Assembly (NCBI GenBank): GCA_015654835.1 | Contig: JAATGG010000108.1 | Location: 1 to 48,044, forward strand | Length of the DNA stretch: 48,044 nt | Reading direction: 5' to 3' | Source: Terriglobales bacterium | GTDB taxonomy: Bacteria > Acidobacteriota > Terriglobia > Terriglobales > Acidobacteriaceae | Shown here: positions 7,071-16,157 of the stretch, piece by piece | How the letters are laid out: each line of letters begins with the position of its first letter | Numbering within the stretch: the stretch's first letter is position 1 | The notes under the pieces: generated by a model | The model's database searches: none | Seen by the model: only the letters and a program-made list of their open reading frames with translations | Told to the model about the DNA's origin: nothing | Position numbers and translations under genes: made by a program

Positions 7071-10028
7071 TTACGGTCCCACGTTGGTTGGCGTACAGGG
7101 ATCATAGCCGAGTGATTCAGCCGTGACCGGACTGGGCGGAGTTGGTGGCGTAGCCCATGGAATCGTGTTGAAGTCGAAGAATTCCAAGAGGTCTGGCTGT
7201 GCGGCATCGCGTGCGGTCAGGTGTGCCGAGCCACCCTTACCGATAAACCGGCTTTCGACAAACTTGATCACGGCTGTGTGGTCCATTGGTGTATGCGACA
7301 CATAATGCCGCTTGCTGAATGGCGAGATGATCATGTTCGGCAATCTGAAGCCAAGCTGGGCGCCAAAACCTTGAACGGCCGCAGCATCGCCTGGAGTAGC
7401 ACCGGGGTCTCTTGATGCCAGATCGCAATGGAGCGTGGGTGTGCCGTCCGTGGGCACGCATGGATTGTAATTGTCGGGGCTCACGGCAATCGGCGAGATA
7501 TCCGGAATCGTTCCAAGGGATGCGTCGGTTTTGTCGTTTGAGTGGCCTGGCACCGGCGGCACATGGTCATAAGGCCCGCCACCTTCGTCATAACTGAGGA
7601 AGAAAATGGAATCCTTCCACGCCGGGCTCGCCATGAACGAATTCACGATATTGGATACCTGTGCCTGACCTTCCAGGATCGACTGACCCGATCCAGGGTG
7701 CTCGTCATTGTTACCATATCCAGCCTCGATGAATGCAAAGCTTGGAAGTGTGCCGCTGCTTAGGTCGCTAAAGTAAGTGGACAGAGGCGCGATATGGTTC
7801 GTATCGATACAGAATGAGTTGGAGGCGTCCCCGACTACGCTGGACGGTTGTGTCGGTGGCGTGCACGCTGCCCCATATTGGTTTTCGTATAAATACTGAT
7901 ACGAATAAGTCAGGTTGGAGAAATCCGTAGCCGGATAAGTTGCGCTTCCGGTGCCTTGGCAGTCATCTTCTTCGAGGCAAAATCCTTGAGTTACCGTGTA
8001 ATAGATCTTCCACGAGATGCTTGCCTGATCAAGCTCTTGGAAGATATTCGGTATGTCGAGTTGTGTAAGATGGTCGTCACCACCCGGATCTTTCACGAGG
8101 CCCTGGGTCGTGCCACCAGTGAAGGTCGCAATGCGATTGTCGATGCTCTTGCTAGCTACCGGCGAGAACCAGCGGTCAGACAAGGCGAATTGCGAAGCCA
8201 TGTAGTAGTAATAATTCAGAAATCCCTGGTCGTAGTAGCCCATGGAACTCTTGCCTGCAAGGTCGGTGAAATTGCCGGCACAGCTACCGCCTGCCCCAGG
8301 AGCGGCACAACTTTTTGCGTAGCCCTCGGCATTGTGAACAAAGCCATCCATCAAAATGGGGCGAGTGGTTGTGAAGTCGTAGCGGTTCACATCGCCGAAA
8401 CTGGCGAGCCAATCGGAGCTTTCGTCGTCGATGCAGGTGCTGGTGAACTTGAAGAGAGGATAGCTGGTGTTCTCATCGTTTACGTTTGTGATCGTGCTTA
8501 GCTTGTCGTCAATACCATCGACCTCGTAGTCTGTTCCATCGTCTCCGATGTTCCACCCGGTCGCTTTGCGGTACGGATTCAACATGCCGAAATAGTTATC
8601 GAAGGTGTGATTCTCTTGCAGCATGAAGATAACGTGATCGACGGATTGAAGGCCGCTTTGAGGAGTTACAGCTACCGTGGTACTTGCCGAAATAGATCCT
8701 CCTGTGCCCGTTGCATTCGCTGTGTAAGTGGCCGTGTTTGCCGGGATAACCGTCTGCGTCCCGCCTGAAGATGGCAACGTATACGTACTGCCGTCTGTCC
8801 CGGTTACCGTCACCTGGGTGGCGTTGAACGCAGTTACAGTCAGGGTAGATGAATTTCCTGAGATGACGGTGGTCGGATTCGCCGTGATGCTGACGGAAGG
8901 AACTGGATTCGATGTGACGGTTATAGTCGCAGTGGCTGAAGCTGTGCCTCCATTTCCTGTGGCTGCCACCGTATAAGTTGTGGTTACAGTGGGACTGACC
9001 GTTTGTGTTCCGCCGCTGGATTGCAGCGTATAGGTGCTGCCGTCCGTTCCAGTTATGGTCACCTGCTTAGCATTGATGGCTGTTATCGACAAAGTGGAGG
9101 TGCTTCCCGGAGCGATAGAAGCCGGGGTAGCTGCGATAGCAACGGTAGGTGGGGGATTGGGTGTGACCGTGACGGTTGCGCTGGCCGAGGCCTTTAGACC
9201 GGATCCGGCCGCAGTTGCAGTATAAGTGGTCGTCGCCGCTGGAGTAACTGCCTGTGTTCCACCGCTCGCCTGCAGTGTATAGGTGCTGCCGTCGCTTCCA
9301 GTTATGACTACCTGGGTGGCACTGCTGGCCGTCACCGCTAAAATGGAAGAACTACCCGCACTGATCGATGCAGGCTTGGCGGTAATACTAACTGTTGGTG
9401 CCGGATTTGCCGCCAAGACGGCCACTGTCACGTTTGCTGAGGCATTTCCTCCAGAACCAGTTGCAGTGGCCGTGTATGTGGTTGTCACGGCCGGGCTGAC
9501 TAACTGAGTTCCTCCGTTTGCCTGCAGCGTGTAGGTGCTGCCATCGCTTCCCGCTACGGTCACCTGAGTGGCGTTGGCCGCCGCCACTGTTAAGGTGGAA
9601 GAGCCACTCGCGCCAATTGAAGAAGGTGCGGCTGTGATCGTGACTGTGGGTACAGGATTTGTGCCGACAGTTACAGTAATGGCTGCCGAATTCTTGCCTT
9701 CCACTCCGCTTACAGTTGCGGTATAAGTGGTCGTCGCAGTCGGATTGACCGCTTGAGTTCCACCACTGCCTTGCAGAGTATAGCTACTGCCATCTGTTCC
9801 CGCTATAGTCACCTGAGTGGCGTTGGTGGCAATTACGGTTAAAGTAGAGGAACCTCCGGCGGCGATCGCAGTAGGACTGGCGGTGAGAGTCACCGTTGGT
9901 GGCGCCAATGTTCCACCTGAGCCGACAGTATAGCTTCCACATCCGACGAAAAGTACCGGCAGCAACAGGCCGGAAAAAACAAAGGAGAGAAATTGGCAGA
10001 GACATCTGGAAACGCGCACCGTAGTCAA
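7071..10028 (-). CDS. Exported phosphoesterase (phospholipase C / acid phosphatase family) with five Ig-like repeats
   Basis: The 985-residue product has a lipoprotein-type signal peptide (VLFVGCGSY), five tandem Ig-like repeats of about 83 residues (roughly 44-459), then a catalytic domain of the phosphoesterase family PF04185. That domain shows VDHVIFMLQENHTFDNYFG at its start, SDRWFSPV, SYDEGGGPYDHVPPV and, near the end, ISPFSKRHYVSHTPMDHTA, all typical. The family hydrolyses phosphate esters such as phospholipids. The repeats probably act as a stalk from the outer membrane. Start choice: a TTG at 10028 preceded by AAGGAG at 6-base spacing is better supported than the GTG at 10073, which has no ribosome-binding site. 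It is monocistronic, with its own terminator. Confidence 0.85.
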   Translation of the reverse strand: MTTVRVSRCLCQFLSFVFSGLLLPVLFVGCGSYTVGSGGTLAPPTVTLTASPTAIAAGGSSTLTVIATNATQVTIAGTDGSSYTLQGSGGTQAVNPTATTTYTATVSGVEGKNSAAITVTVGTNPVPTVTITAAPSSIGASGSSTLTVAAANATQVTVAGSDGSTYTLQANGGTQLVSPAVTTTYTATATGSGGNASANVTVAVLAANPAPTVSITAKPASISAGSSSILAVTASSATQVVITGSDGSTYTLQASGGTQAVTPAATTTYTATAAGSGLKASASATVTVTPNPPPTVAIAATPASIAPGSTSTLSITAINAKQVTITGTDGSTYTLQSSGGTQTVSPTVTTTYTVAATGNGGTASATATITVTSNPVPSVSITANPTTVISGNSSTLTVTAFNATQVTVTGTDGSTYTLPSSGGTQTVIPANTATYTANATGTGGSISASTTVAVTPQSGLQSVDHVIFMLQENHTFDNYFGMLNPYRKATGWNIGDDGTDYEVDGIDDKLSTITNVNDENTSYPLFKFTSTCIDDESSDWLASFGDVNRYDFTTTRPILMDGFVHNAEGYAKSCAAPGAGGSCAGNFTDLAGKSSMGYYDQGFLNYYYYMASQFALSDRWFSPVASKSIDNRIATFTGGTTQGLVKDPGGDDHLTQLDIPNIFQELDQASISWKIYYTVTQGFCLEEDDCQGTGSATYPATDFSNLTYSYQYLYENQYGAACTPPTQPSSVVGDASNSFCIDTNHIAPLSTYFSDLSSGTLPSFAFIEAGYGNNDEHPGSGQSILEGQAQVSNIVNSFMASPAWKDSIFFLSYDEGGGPYDHVPPVPGHSNDKTDASLGTIPDISPIAVSPDNYNPCVPTDGTPTLHCDLASRDPGATPGDAAAVQGFGAQLGFRLPNMIISPFSKRHYVSHTPMDHTAVIKFVESRFIGKGGSAHLTARDAAQPDLLEFFDFNTIPWATPPTPPSPVTAESLGYDPCTPTNVGP
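8654..9899 (-). repeat. Five tandem ~249-bp repeats encoding Ig-like domains
   Basis: Five consecutive units of about 83 codons share the frame 'P-T-V-x-I-T-A-x-P ... G-S-S-T-L-T-V ... A-T-Q-V-T-I-x-G-T-D-G-S-T-Y-T-L'. The DNA of the TDGSTYTLQ segment and the TTTYTA segment is especially alike between units. Such arrays change copy number by recombination. Confidence 0.8.
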
Positions 10029-10331
10029 GGTGTTCTCCTTGTTATCTCTTGTTAAGGGAGCACGCGAGTCCAAGAAGCTCCGTGGACAGATGAACCATAA
10101 CCAAGCAAGTACCTGTCACCGTTAGTTCCTTACTCTGTTGTATTGATCGAGATAATTATTAGATCCAATACCCATTGCGTTTGCGACGATTCATTACGAA
10201 TGTCGACGGTTCAGCAGACCCCATCCACTTCGATATCCTTTTATTTAGATGACACATATCCTCAGCAGAGATGCTTATGGGCAACTGCATCGGTCAAGAA
10301 GATTTCTCTCCTTGCTTATACGGCGCAATAG
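10029..10331. other. Non-coding stretch upstream of the phosphoesterase
   Basis: No convincing gene. The part nearest 10028 must hold the phosphoesterase promoter, but I see no clear -35/-10 pair. At the other end, arms GGCGCAA (10322-10328) and TTGCGCC (10342-10348) flank the stop codon of the GT4 gene as a 7-bp hairpin without a T run, a possible weak terminator for that gene. Confidence 0.5.
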
Positions 10332-11741
10332 TCAGTCTTCGTTGCGCCTAAGATGATTGTGAGAAGCGCTCGATGAATTCCACTCCAACATCTCTTTAGG
10401 AATGCGGGTAGGTTTGTGGTTGGTTGTGGCGTCAGCGTGGTGAAGGGGATTCACATTCCATGAAGGGGAGAGTTGTCTCGTGCGCAGAGCACGGAGCCAG
10501 AGTGGACGGTTCTCAGGAAAATTCCCAGCGTTGCATATCGTTCTCTTACACCGATTGAGTTCGAACCAGCGGAGATAGTTTCTTATAACGCTGCTCATGG
10601 TCATCCGCATCCCGGCGGCGAAGTTATGCTCTGCCATTTGCCGCTGCATCTCTGGAGACTGAAGAATGGTAATAAGTTGTTCGGCAAGATCGTTCGAATC
10701 GCCTACTTTATAGAAGCGAATGGCCATATCTTCATCCATAGCCATTCCTCTGAAGTCTGGGATATCGGCGCACACAATCGGGACTCCATACTCACATGCC
10801 TGATGGGCCGGTCCGCTCGATCCAGTTGCGGAATCATAGGGCATCACTACGACGGAAGTCGTTTGAAAGAGCTCAGGAATAGCATCTTCAGGAACATATC
10901 CCCGGAATTCTATGGGCAGCGCCGATGGCTGCGCCTCACGTATGGCTTCCCAATATCCGGCCTTTGTGTGGTGATTGGCTCCTGCAACGATCAACCTGGC
11001 GTTTGGAATTTTCTCAAGCACAGCAGGGAAGGCCTTCATCAGTGTCTCAAGGCGCTTATAGGTCCCCCAGTGGCCAATCGCCAAGATACGCAGGTCCGGT
11101 TTGCCGCGTTTTGTGAAATCAGGAGGGGTAGGAGCAGATGCGAATGTTCCGTGCGTGCCGAGCAAGACATTTCGGGCAGAGTATTTTGTAATCAGGGTTT
11201 CGCGGTAGCCGGGCAGTAAAACGGTAACCGAGTTAGCCTTAAGCAATGCCCTAGTGGCTAAATCGGTCCCGATGCGAAATAGCTTTTCGCGCTGTACTCC
11301 TGCGGCGGCAAAATCAACATGCTCGATGATGTGGTGCAAGGTGATATGCGTGTAGAAGCCGGCAGCGCGTGTCAGCGCAGGGATAGAAAGCCCGGCGAAT
11401 GCTGCAAAAGGGTTCTCCGGAGTCGCAAAGCTAGAGAAGACAAGGTTGAACCATACGATATCGGGGTTCAACTTCTTGATCGTGTTGAATAGGCTCACTG
11501 GAGTCGACAGGCTTCCGAATTTCCAGCAGCGAATTACATTAAAGCCTGGCAGTTCGGGTTGTTCCCGAACTTCGAGCGCGTGACCATTTTCGTCGGTCGC
11601 AAATGCATAGTTGGTTAACTCGTCCGCAAGAACAATCAATTCCACATCGGGATTAGTCTGCAATTCCTGTGCAATATGAAATGCATACTCGTTCAACTGG
11701 CGTCCACTGGGGGGGAAGGTGGCAACTAAACAAATTTTCAT
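10332..11741 (-). CDS. GT4-family glycosyltransferase
   Basis: This 469-residue cytoplasmic protein has the GT-B fold of retaining glycosyltransferases. The N-terminus MKICLVATFPPSGRQLNEYA is a typical first Rossmann strand and loop. The C-terminal half shows LRILAIGHWGTYKRLETLM, NARLIVAGANHH, PIEFRGYVPEDAIPELFQ and a donor-site segment GSSGPAHQACEYGVPIV. The last 60 residues are basic and poorly conserved-looking. The family transfers a sugar from a nucleotide-sugar donor; donor and acceptor cannot be told. A GGAG precedes the start at good spacing. The gene begins 15 bases after the stop of the TPR-barrel gene, so the two are almost surely co-transcribed, linking this enzyme to a secreted glycan. 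Confidence 0.85.
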   Translation of the reverse strand: MKICLVATFPPSGRQLNEYAFHIAQELQTNPDVELIVLADELTNYAFATDENGHALEVREQPELPGFNVIRCWKFGSLSTPVSLFNTIKKLNPDIVWFNLVFSSFATPENPFAAFAGLSIPALTRAAGFYTHITLHHIIEHVDFAAAGVQREKLFRIGTDLATRALLKANSVTVLLPGYRETLITKYSARNVLLGTHGTFASAPTPPDFTKRGKPDLRILAIGHWGTYKRLETLMKAFPAVLEKIPNARLIVAGANHHTKAGYWEAIREAQPSALPIEFRGYVPEDAIPELFQTTSVVVMPYDSATGSSGPAHQACEYGVPIVCADIPDFRGMAMDEDMAIRFYKVGDSNDLAEQLITILQSPEMQRQMAEHNFAAGMRMTMSSVIRNYLRWFELNRCKRTICNAGNFPENRPLWLRALRTRQLSPSWNVNPLHHADATTNHKPTRIPKEMLEWNSSSASHNHLRRNED

Positions 11742-11756
11742 GGTCGGACTCCGGCT

Positions 11757-14700
11757 TCAAAATAGGCTGATTCGTACGTAAGGTCTGAACTGTTGACTTT
11801 GACTGCCTGTGAAGTTGAAGAAAGTTTCCTCTTGCAAGCCGGCAGAGAAGCGTATGGGGTACTGCAGCATAACTTCGCCAGAATCGTCGTTGAATTTGCG
11901 GCGAAACGGCCGCGCATAGGAGACGGAAACACTATTTTGAACCGCATCGTACACATGAAAACTTCTAGTGCTTGAGTATGCGGAAGAGAACTGGATATTC
12001 CAGCTATGACTGGGGGCAAAGTCTACGGTTTCGGCTGGACGAAGATTCTGCGCAATTCCGGAGTTTGCGCCAACCACGCGCCATGCACGCAAATCCTCAA
12101 TCATTGCTTTGATATTCAATTTCTCCGAGAAACGCCGTTCGATACCCACATACGAAGAGGTGTAGTAGTCTTCGTAATTCACGGGCGAGAATTGCTGATC
12201 GTTCATTCCCCAACCAGTGAGGAGGGCGGTCTTTCCCCAGGGGGCCCCGACCCTGAAGTTGATTGAGCCACTCAAAGCCGTCGAATGCAGATCGCTTTCG
12301 GTAAAGGGGCCCGTTTCCCGGATGAAATAGCCATTGACCGAGAGTACATTGAAAAATGAGCTCGTTGATAAGTATGTAAATACGCGGAAGAGGTTCTGGT
12401 TCAGTTGAACAGGAGTTAGAGAGTCGCGGCGGACTGTTTCCTGGATTCCGCCGTTGAAAGTTAATACGTTGTTGCCAAGGCGTACGGTCGGATCCAATCC
12501 AAAATTGAAGGCGTAGTCCGTGGTATCGCGGTTCTGAATTGAGTTGGTACTGGGCACAGATATTTGTCCCCGCGCGTTGCGTACCTGGAAAAATCCGCTC
12601 GCGGTGGGAAGATCGTTGAGATGAAGATGATAGGCCCCAGTCCATTGTGTTTGAATCGACGAACGTGGCGGGGGAAGAAGGAATACGTCTGAAGCTGGTA
12701 CGGCAAAGGGTGCGTCCAGTTTGGCGTCAAGGACGTAAACCGTCGTATCTTCAAAGATAGGCGCTACTGAAAAGTCAGACAGCAGGCTTATCGCAGGCGT
12801 GATGCGCAGACCTTCGTCGGCACCTGCCTCCAGCAGAGCTTGTTCGGCAGTTTGATCTTCGCCTTCCGCATTCGAAGCTTGCGCAAACGAGGTGAGCGCC
12901 TGGGCGCTGTGATGTTGCTGACGGTAGACATTAGCCTCCGCCAACAGATATTGATATCCCGGCACATCATCCGAAGCTGCTTTAACTGCAGAAAGCTCGG
13001 CCTGAGCCCTCACCGTATCTCCCAGCGCTAAGTAGTTGTTGGCCAGGCCTATTCTTACTTCGGCGTCGGGTGCTCCTGCAGCCTTGGCGTGTTGAAGATA
13101 GGTATCTGAAAGTTGGTAGTCGTGCATTAAGCGAAATACGTCGGCTGCTGCGATGAACTGGCTGCCGGTAGGAGGTTCGGCCTCGCCTCCTTCAGATTCC
13201 ATCATGGCCAGTGCAATCTGCCTTTCCGCGTCTTGCTGATGATCTTGTTGAGACATGAGTTGCGCAATGGCCAGGCGCACGGCTACGCGATCGCTGCCCG
13301 GTGCCGCAAGGGCCTTCTGGAAACGCTCCATGGCCGCCTTCTGATCTCCAATGGTGCTCAGGGCTTCTCCAATGGAGACCCATATTTCACTCAGGCTCGA
13401 TGCCGATCTGTTGGACGAGAGGGGCGCTGACAGGACATGCTCCTCTGCAAGTTGCACGTAGTGCAGTGTCTGATCCCGGTCATCCAGGTTTGCGTAAGTG
13501 CGAGCAAGCGACGCATAGATACCTGGATTTTCTGGTGAGAGTTTCTCTGCAATTACAAGCTCGCCGATCGCATCGTGACAACGTCTCTCGGCAAAGAATA
13601 TATTTCCCAGCCCGAGATGGAGTGCTCCATCATTAGGCGTGAATTTCAACGCCGCTTTATATTCAGTGGCGGCCTTCGTCAGCATGTCTTCCCGGCTGTA
13701 AGCGGTGGCGCGGATCAGGTGAATGTCTCGCGAGTCGCCCAGTGCATGCTCTGCAAATTCCGTCTGCCGTAGAGCCGCCTGGGGCTTATGCAAATCAAGG
13801 TCCGCATAAGCGAGCCCCAGATGTGCCTCTCCGTTGTCAGGCTCTCGCTTGATGGCTTCTTCAAAATCAGGTGCTGCTTTCTGGGGCTTGTGTAGATCGT
13901 TCAGCACGTATCCACGATTCACGTAGGCAGTAACGACTTCGGGGTTTCTCCTCAGGGCTTCGGTAAAGTCTTGGCTTGCTTCGTCAAGCGCGCCGTTGTG
14001 CTTATGTACATAGCCCTGTAGGAGGGGAATATCAGCTTCTTTCGGAAACACGCCGCTGTACTGAGAAGTAAGAGCGAGTAACTCATCATACCTGGCAAGA
14101 TGAAGAAGATCGTATCCGAAATACACAACCACGTCTCTATCGTGAGGCAGAACCTTGATGGCCTGTTGTGCAACATCGGCAGACTGTTGATATTGTCCTT
14201 CAAAGCTCAGATAGCGCTCCTTCTCCCGTAGAATCTGAGGCTCCTGCGCCATCTCGTCTGTGGCGCGTCCGAGCCAAATTGCAGCCAGATTCAAATCGTG
14301 TGCTTCGATCGCAGCGTTCATTCCGCCGGCTACAATCAAGGGCTTTGCTGGCGCTAATTCATATCCTTTGCTATAGGAGGCCTGTGCTTTTGTAAAGTCG
14401 CGACGAGTTGTATAAAGATCGCCAAGTGCGAGATAAGGCACGTAGAGCGAAGGATTCGTCTGTTCCAAGCGAAGAAAATAGTTTTCCGCTTCCAGATCGC
14501 GTCCCGCTGCGCGTGATGCATAACCAAGCGAAATAAGTGCGAACCGGTTGGTGGCATCAATCGCGAGGATTTGCCTATATGTGGCAATGGCCTCATCGAT
14601 ACGGCCTTGCTTCATTAAGATATCGCCATTTAGCTGCAGATTGTCACTGTCGTGGCTGTTTGTTGCGAGAGCCTCTTTGATGTCGCTCAGCGCACCGCTC

Positions 14701-16031
14701 AGATCGCCCGCATTCATCTTGACGAGAGATCTCAGGCGCAGAAATTGGGGTCTATTCGACGGCCCGTCGCCCAATCCGCTAATTTCGGTTTGTGCGATTG
14801 CAAGTTGCTCGTGAGCAGAACTCGTATCAGAGATGTTCTGATAGAGCGCCATCAGATCCATGTGCAATTGGATACGATATAGAGGCCCCTCCGCGGGACT
14901 CTCAGGCAGCTTAGCCAAGGCTGCGCTGTATTCCTGAATAGCTTCATTATCATGATCTCGAAATTGCGCGATCTCTGCGCGAATTGCATGCAGCCGATAA
15001 GAGCTGGCGTCGATGGCGGCCGCCCGCGAAAGAAATCCATCAGCCTCTTTGATCGAATCAGCAGCCACCTTTGCCTGTGCTGCTGAAAGCTGCAGCCCCA
15101 GGTCCCGCGGCATTGCATTTGCGGCTTGTGCGTATAACTTCGCAGAATCACTCAACTGCCCGTTGAGCTGATAGGTGTATGCCAGTTCTGCGGTTACATC
15201 CGGCCTTGGATTGTGGATTGCTTTGAGCGCGGCGATGGCTTCTGCGTAGCTTCCGTTCTCTCGGTAGTATCCAGCCAATGTGCGTTGAACATCGGGATTG
15301 TCGGGGTCGCGTCGCTTTGCCATATCCAGATATCTATTTGCAAGATCCATTTGCTTCAGATGCTGATAGGAAATGGCCATCAATAATTCCGAGCGGGCGC
15401 CAGGGTGGATCCGCTCTGCTCTGCCTAACCACTCAATAGCGCCAGCGTAGTCTGCCGAGCGCATGTAAAGATCGCCGAGCAGGAGTGCATCGTCTTTTCG
15501 CTTAGGGTCTGCTGTGATTACCTGCTTCAGCAGTCGCTCCGACTCGTCAGTTCGACCCATAGCACTATAGCTTTGTGCTAGACCAGAAAGTCCGTCCAGT
15601 GAGGAAGGGGTAAGCCGGAGGCCGCGATTATAGGCATCGATCGACTGTTGGAACTTTCCGCTGAGTCGAGCTGCGTAGCCAAGTAGAAACCATAGCTGAG
15701 GATCACTAGGTGCTGCTTGCGCTGCACGCTGTGCATAATCGAGTGCGAGCGCATGGTCCCCGTGCTGCAGTGCCAGTTGTGCCGCCCGGGCGAGACGAGC
15801 GTTCTGAATGTTCGATCCCCAACCCAGTGGCTGGCCCCAAGAGGGAGCCTGGCTGGTGGAAACCTGTGGAGTCTTGGAAGCGTCAGGTCCCACTTGATAG
15901 GTTTGTGCGTTGACGACGCAAGCAACCGCGACGGATGCGAATACGCAGGCAAATTTCAGAATACCAAGTCTAGCAATCAAGAGGTCACCAGGTGGAGCTT
16001 CATGTTGAAAGATTTGATTCGCAAACCACAT
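11757..16031 (-). CDS. Giant TPR protein with C-terminal outer-membrane barrel (BcsC/PgaA/PelB-like exporter)
   Basis: The 1424-residue product has a signal peptide ending near VVNAQ, about 25 tetratricopeptide repeats filling roughly residues 60-1070, and a C-terminal region of about 340 residues made of alternating polar/aromatic strands that ends in ...RISLF, the terminal Phe signature recognised by the BAM complex. This architecture is that of outer-membrane polysaccharide exporters BcsC, PgaA and PelB: TPRs form a periplasmic superhelix and the barrel passes the polymer. It is longer in TPRs than BcsC. No cellulose or PNAG synthase lies nearby. The ATG at 16031 has no Shine-Dalgarno; a TTG at 15980 follows GGTGA and overlaps, as TTGA, the stop of a possible 8-codon leader (MKLHLVTS, 16003-15977), so the true start may be 15980. 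It diverges from the GT-C gene. Confidence 0.85.
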   Translation of the reverse strand: MWFANQIFQHEAPPGDLLIARLGILKFACVFASVAVACVVNAQTYQVGPDASKTPQVSTSQAPSWGQPLGWGSNIQNARLARAAQLALQHGDHALALDYAQRAAQAAPSDPQLWFLLGYAARLSGKFQQSIDAYNRGLRLTPSSLDGLSGLAQSYSAMGRTDESERLLKQVITADPKRKDDALLLGDLYMRSADYAGAIEWLGRAERIHPGARSELLMAISYQHLKQMDLANRYLDMAKRRDPDNPDVQRTLAGYYRENGSYAEAIAALKAIHNPRPDVTAELAYTYQLNGQLSDSAKLYAQAANAMPRDLGLQLSAAQAKVAADSIKEADGFLSRAAAIDASSYRLHAIRAEIAQFRDHDNEAIQEYSAALAKLPESPAEGPLYRIQLHMDLMALYQNISDTSSAHEQLAIAQTEISGLGDGPSNRPQFLRLRSLVKMNAGDLSGALSDIKEALATNSHDSDNLQLNGDILMKQGRIDEAIATYRQILAIDATNRFALISLGYASRAAGRDLEAENYFLRLEQTNPSLYVPYLALGDLYTTRRDFTKAQASYSKGYELAPAKPLIVAGGMNAAIEAHDLNLAAIWLGRATDEMAQEPQILREKERYLSFEGQYQQSADVAQQAIKVLPHDRDVVVYFGYDLLHLARYDELLALTSQYSGVFPKEADIPLLQGYVHKHNGALDEASQDFTEALRRNPEVVTAYVNRGYVLNDLHKPQKAAPDFEEAIKREPDNGEAHLGLAYADLDLHKPQAALRQTEFAEHALGDSRDIHLIRATAYSREDMLTKAATEYKAALKFTPNDGALHLGLGNIFFAERRCHDAIGELVIAEKLSPENPGIYASLARTYANLDDRDQTLHYVQLAEEHVLSAPLSSNRSASSLSEIWVSIGEALSTIGDQKAAMERFQKALAAPGSDRVAVRLAIAQLMSQQDHQQDAERQIALAMMESEGGEAEPPTGSQFIAAADVFRLMHDYQLSDTYLQHAKAAGAPDAEVRIGLANNYLALGDTVRAQAELSAVKAASDDVPGYQYLLAEANVYRQQHHSAQALTSFAQASNAEGEDQTAEQALLEAGADEGLRITPAISLLSDFSVAPIFEDTTVYVLDAKLDAPFAVPASDVFLLPPPRSSIQTQWTGAYHLHLNDLPTASGFFQVRNARGQISVPSTNSIQNRDTTDYAFNFGLDPTVRLGNNVLTFNGGIQETVRRDSLTPVQLNQNLFRVFTYLSTSSFFNVLSVNGYFIRETGPFTESDLHSTALSGSINFRVGAPWGKTALLTGWGMNDQQFSPVNYEDYYTSSYVGIERRFSEKLNIKAMIEDLRAWRVVGANSGIAQNLRPAETVDFAPSHSWNIQFSSAYSSTRSFHVYDAVQNSVSVSYARPFRRKFNDDSGEVMLQYPIRFSAGLQEETFFNFTGSQSQQFRPYVRISLF

Positions 16032-16132
16032 TTAATGTTGGCTCTATCAATACTTTTAGAAATATCGCGCATTTGGAGCTTATGAAAAAGGATGCCTGGG
16101 CCGATAAGCAACCGCACTGCAAATTCGGGAAT

Positions 16133-16152
16133 CCTACGTAGTTCGTAGGGGG
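16133..16152 (+). promoter_or_regulatory. Small hairpin abutting the GT-C Shine-Dalgarno
   Basis: CCTACG (16133-16138) and CGTAGG (16144-16149) form a perfect 6-bp stem with a 5-base loop, and the right arm runs into the ribosome-binding site AGGGGG (16147-16152) of the gene at 16158. It could limit translation of the first gene of the operon. It may also be an operator in the 126-bp divergent region. Both are inference. Confidence 0.3.
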
Positions 16153-16157
16153 AAAAC

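Noticed and set aside
8654-9899. CRISPR-like or satellite array
   Set aside because: The repeated units are about 249 bp, in frame and coding for Ig-like domains, with no short repeat/spacer pattern.
10143-10331. Small plus-strand frame of 62 codons upstream of the phosphoesterase
   Set aside because: It has no ribosome-binding site, signal or homology pattern, and runs into the 3' hairpin of the GT4 gene.
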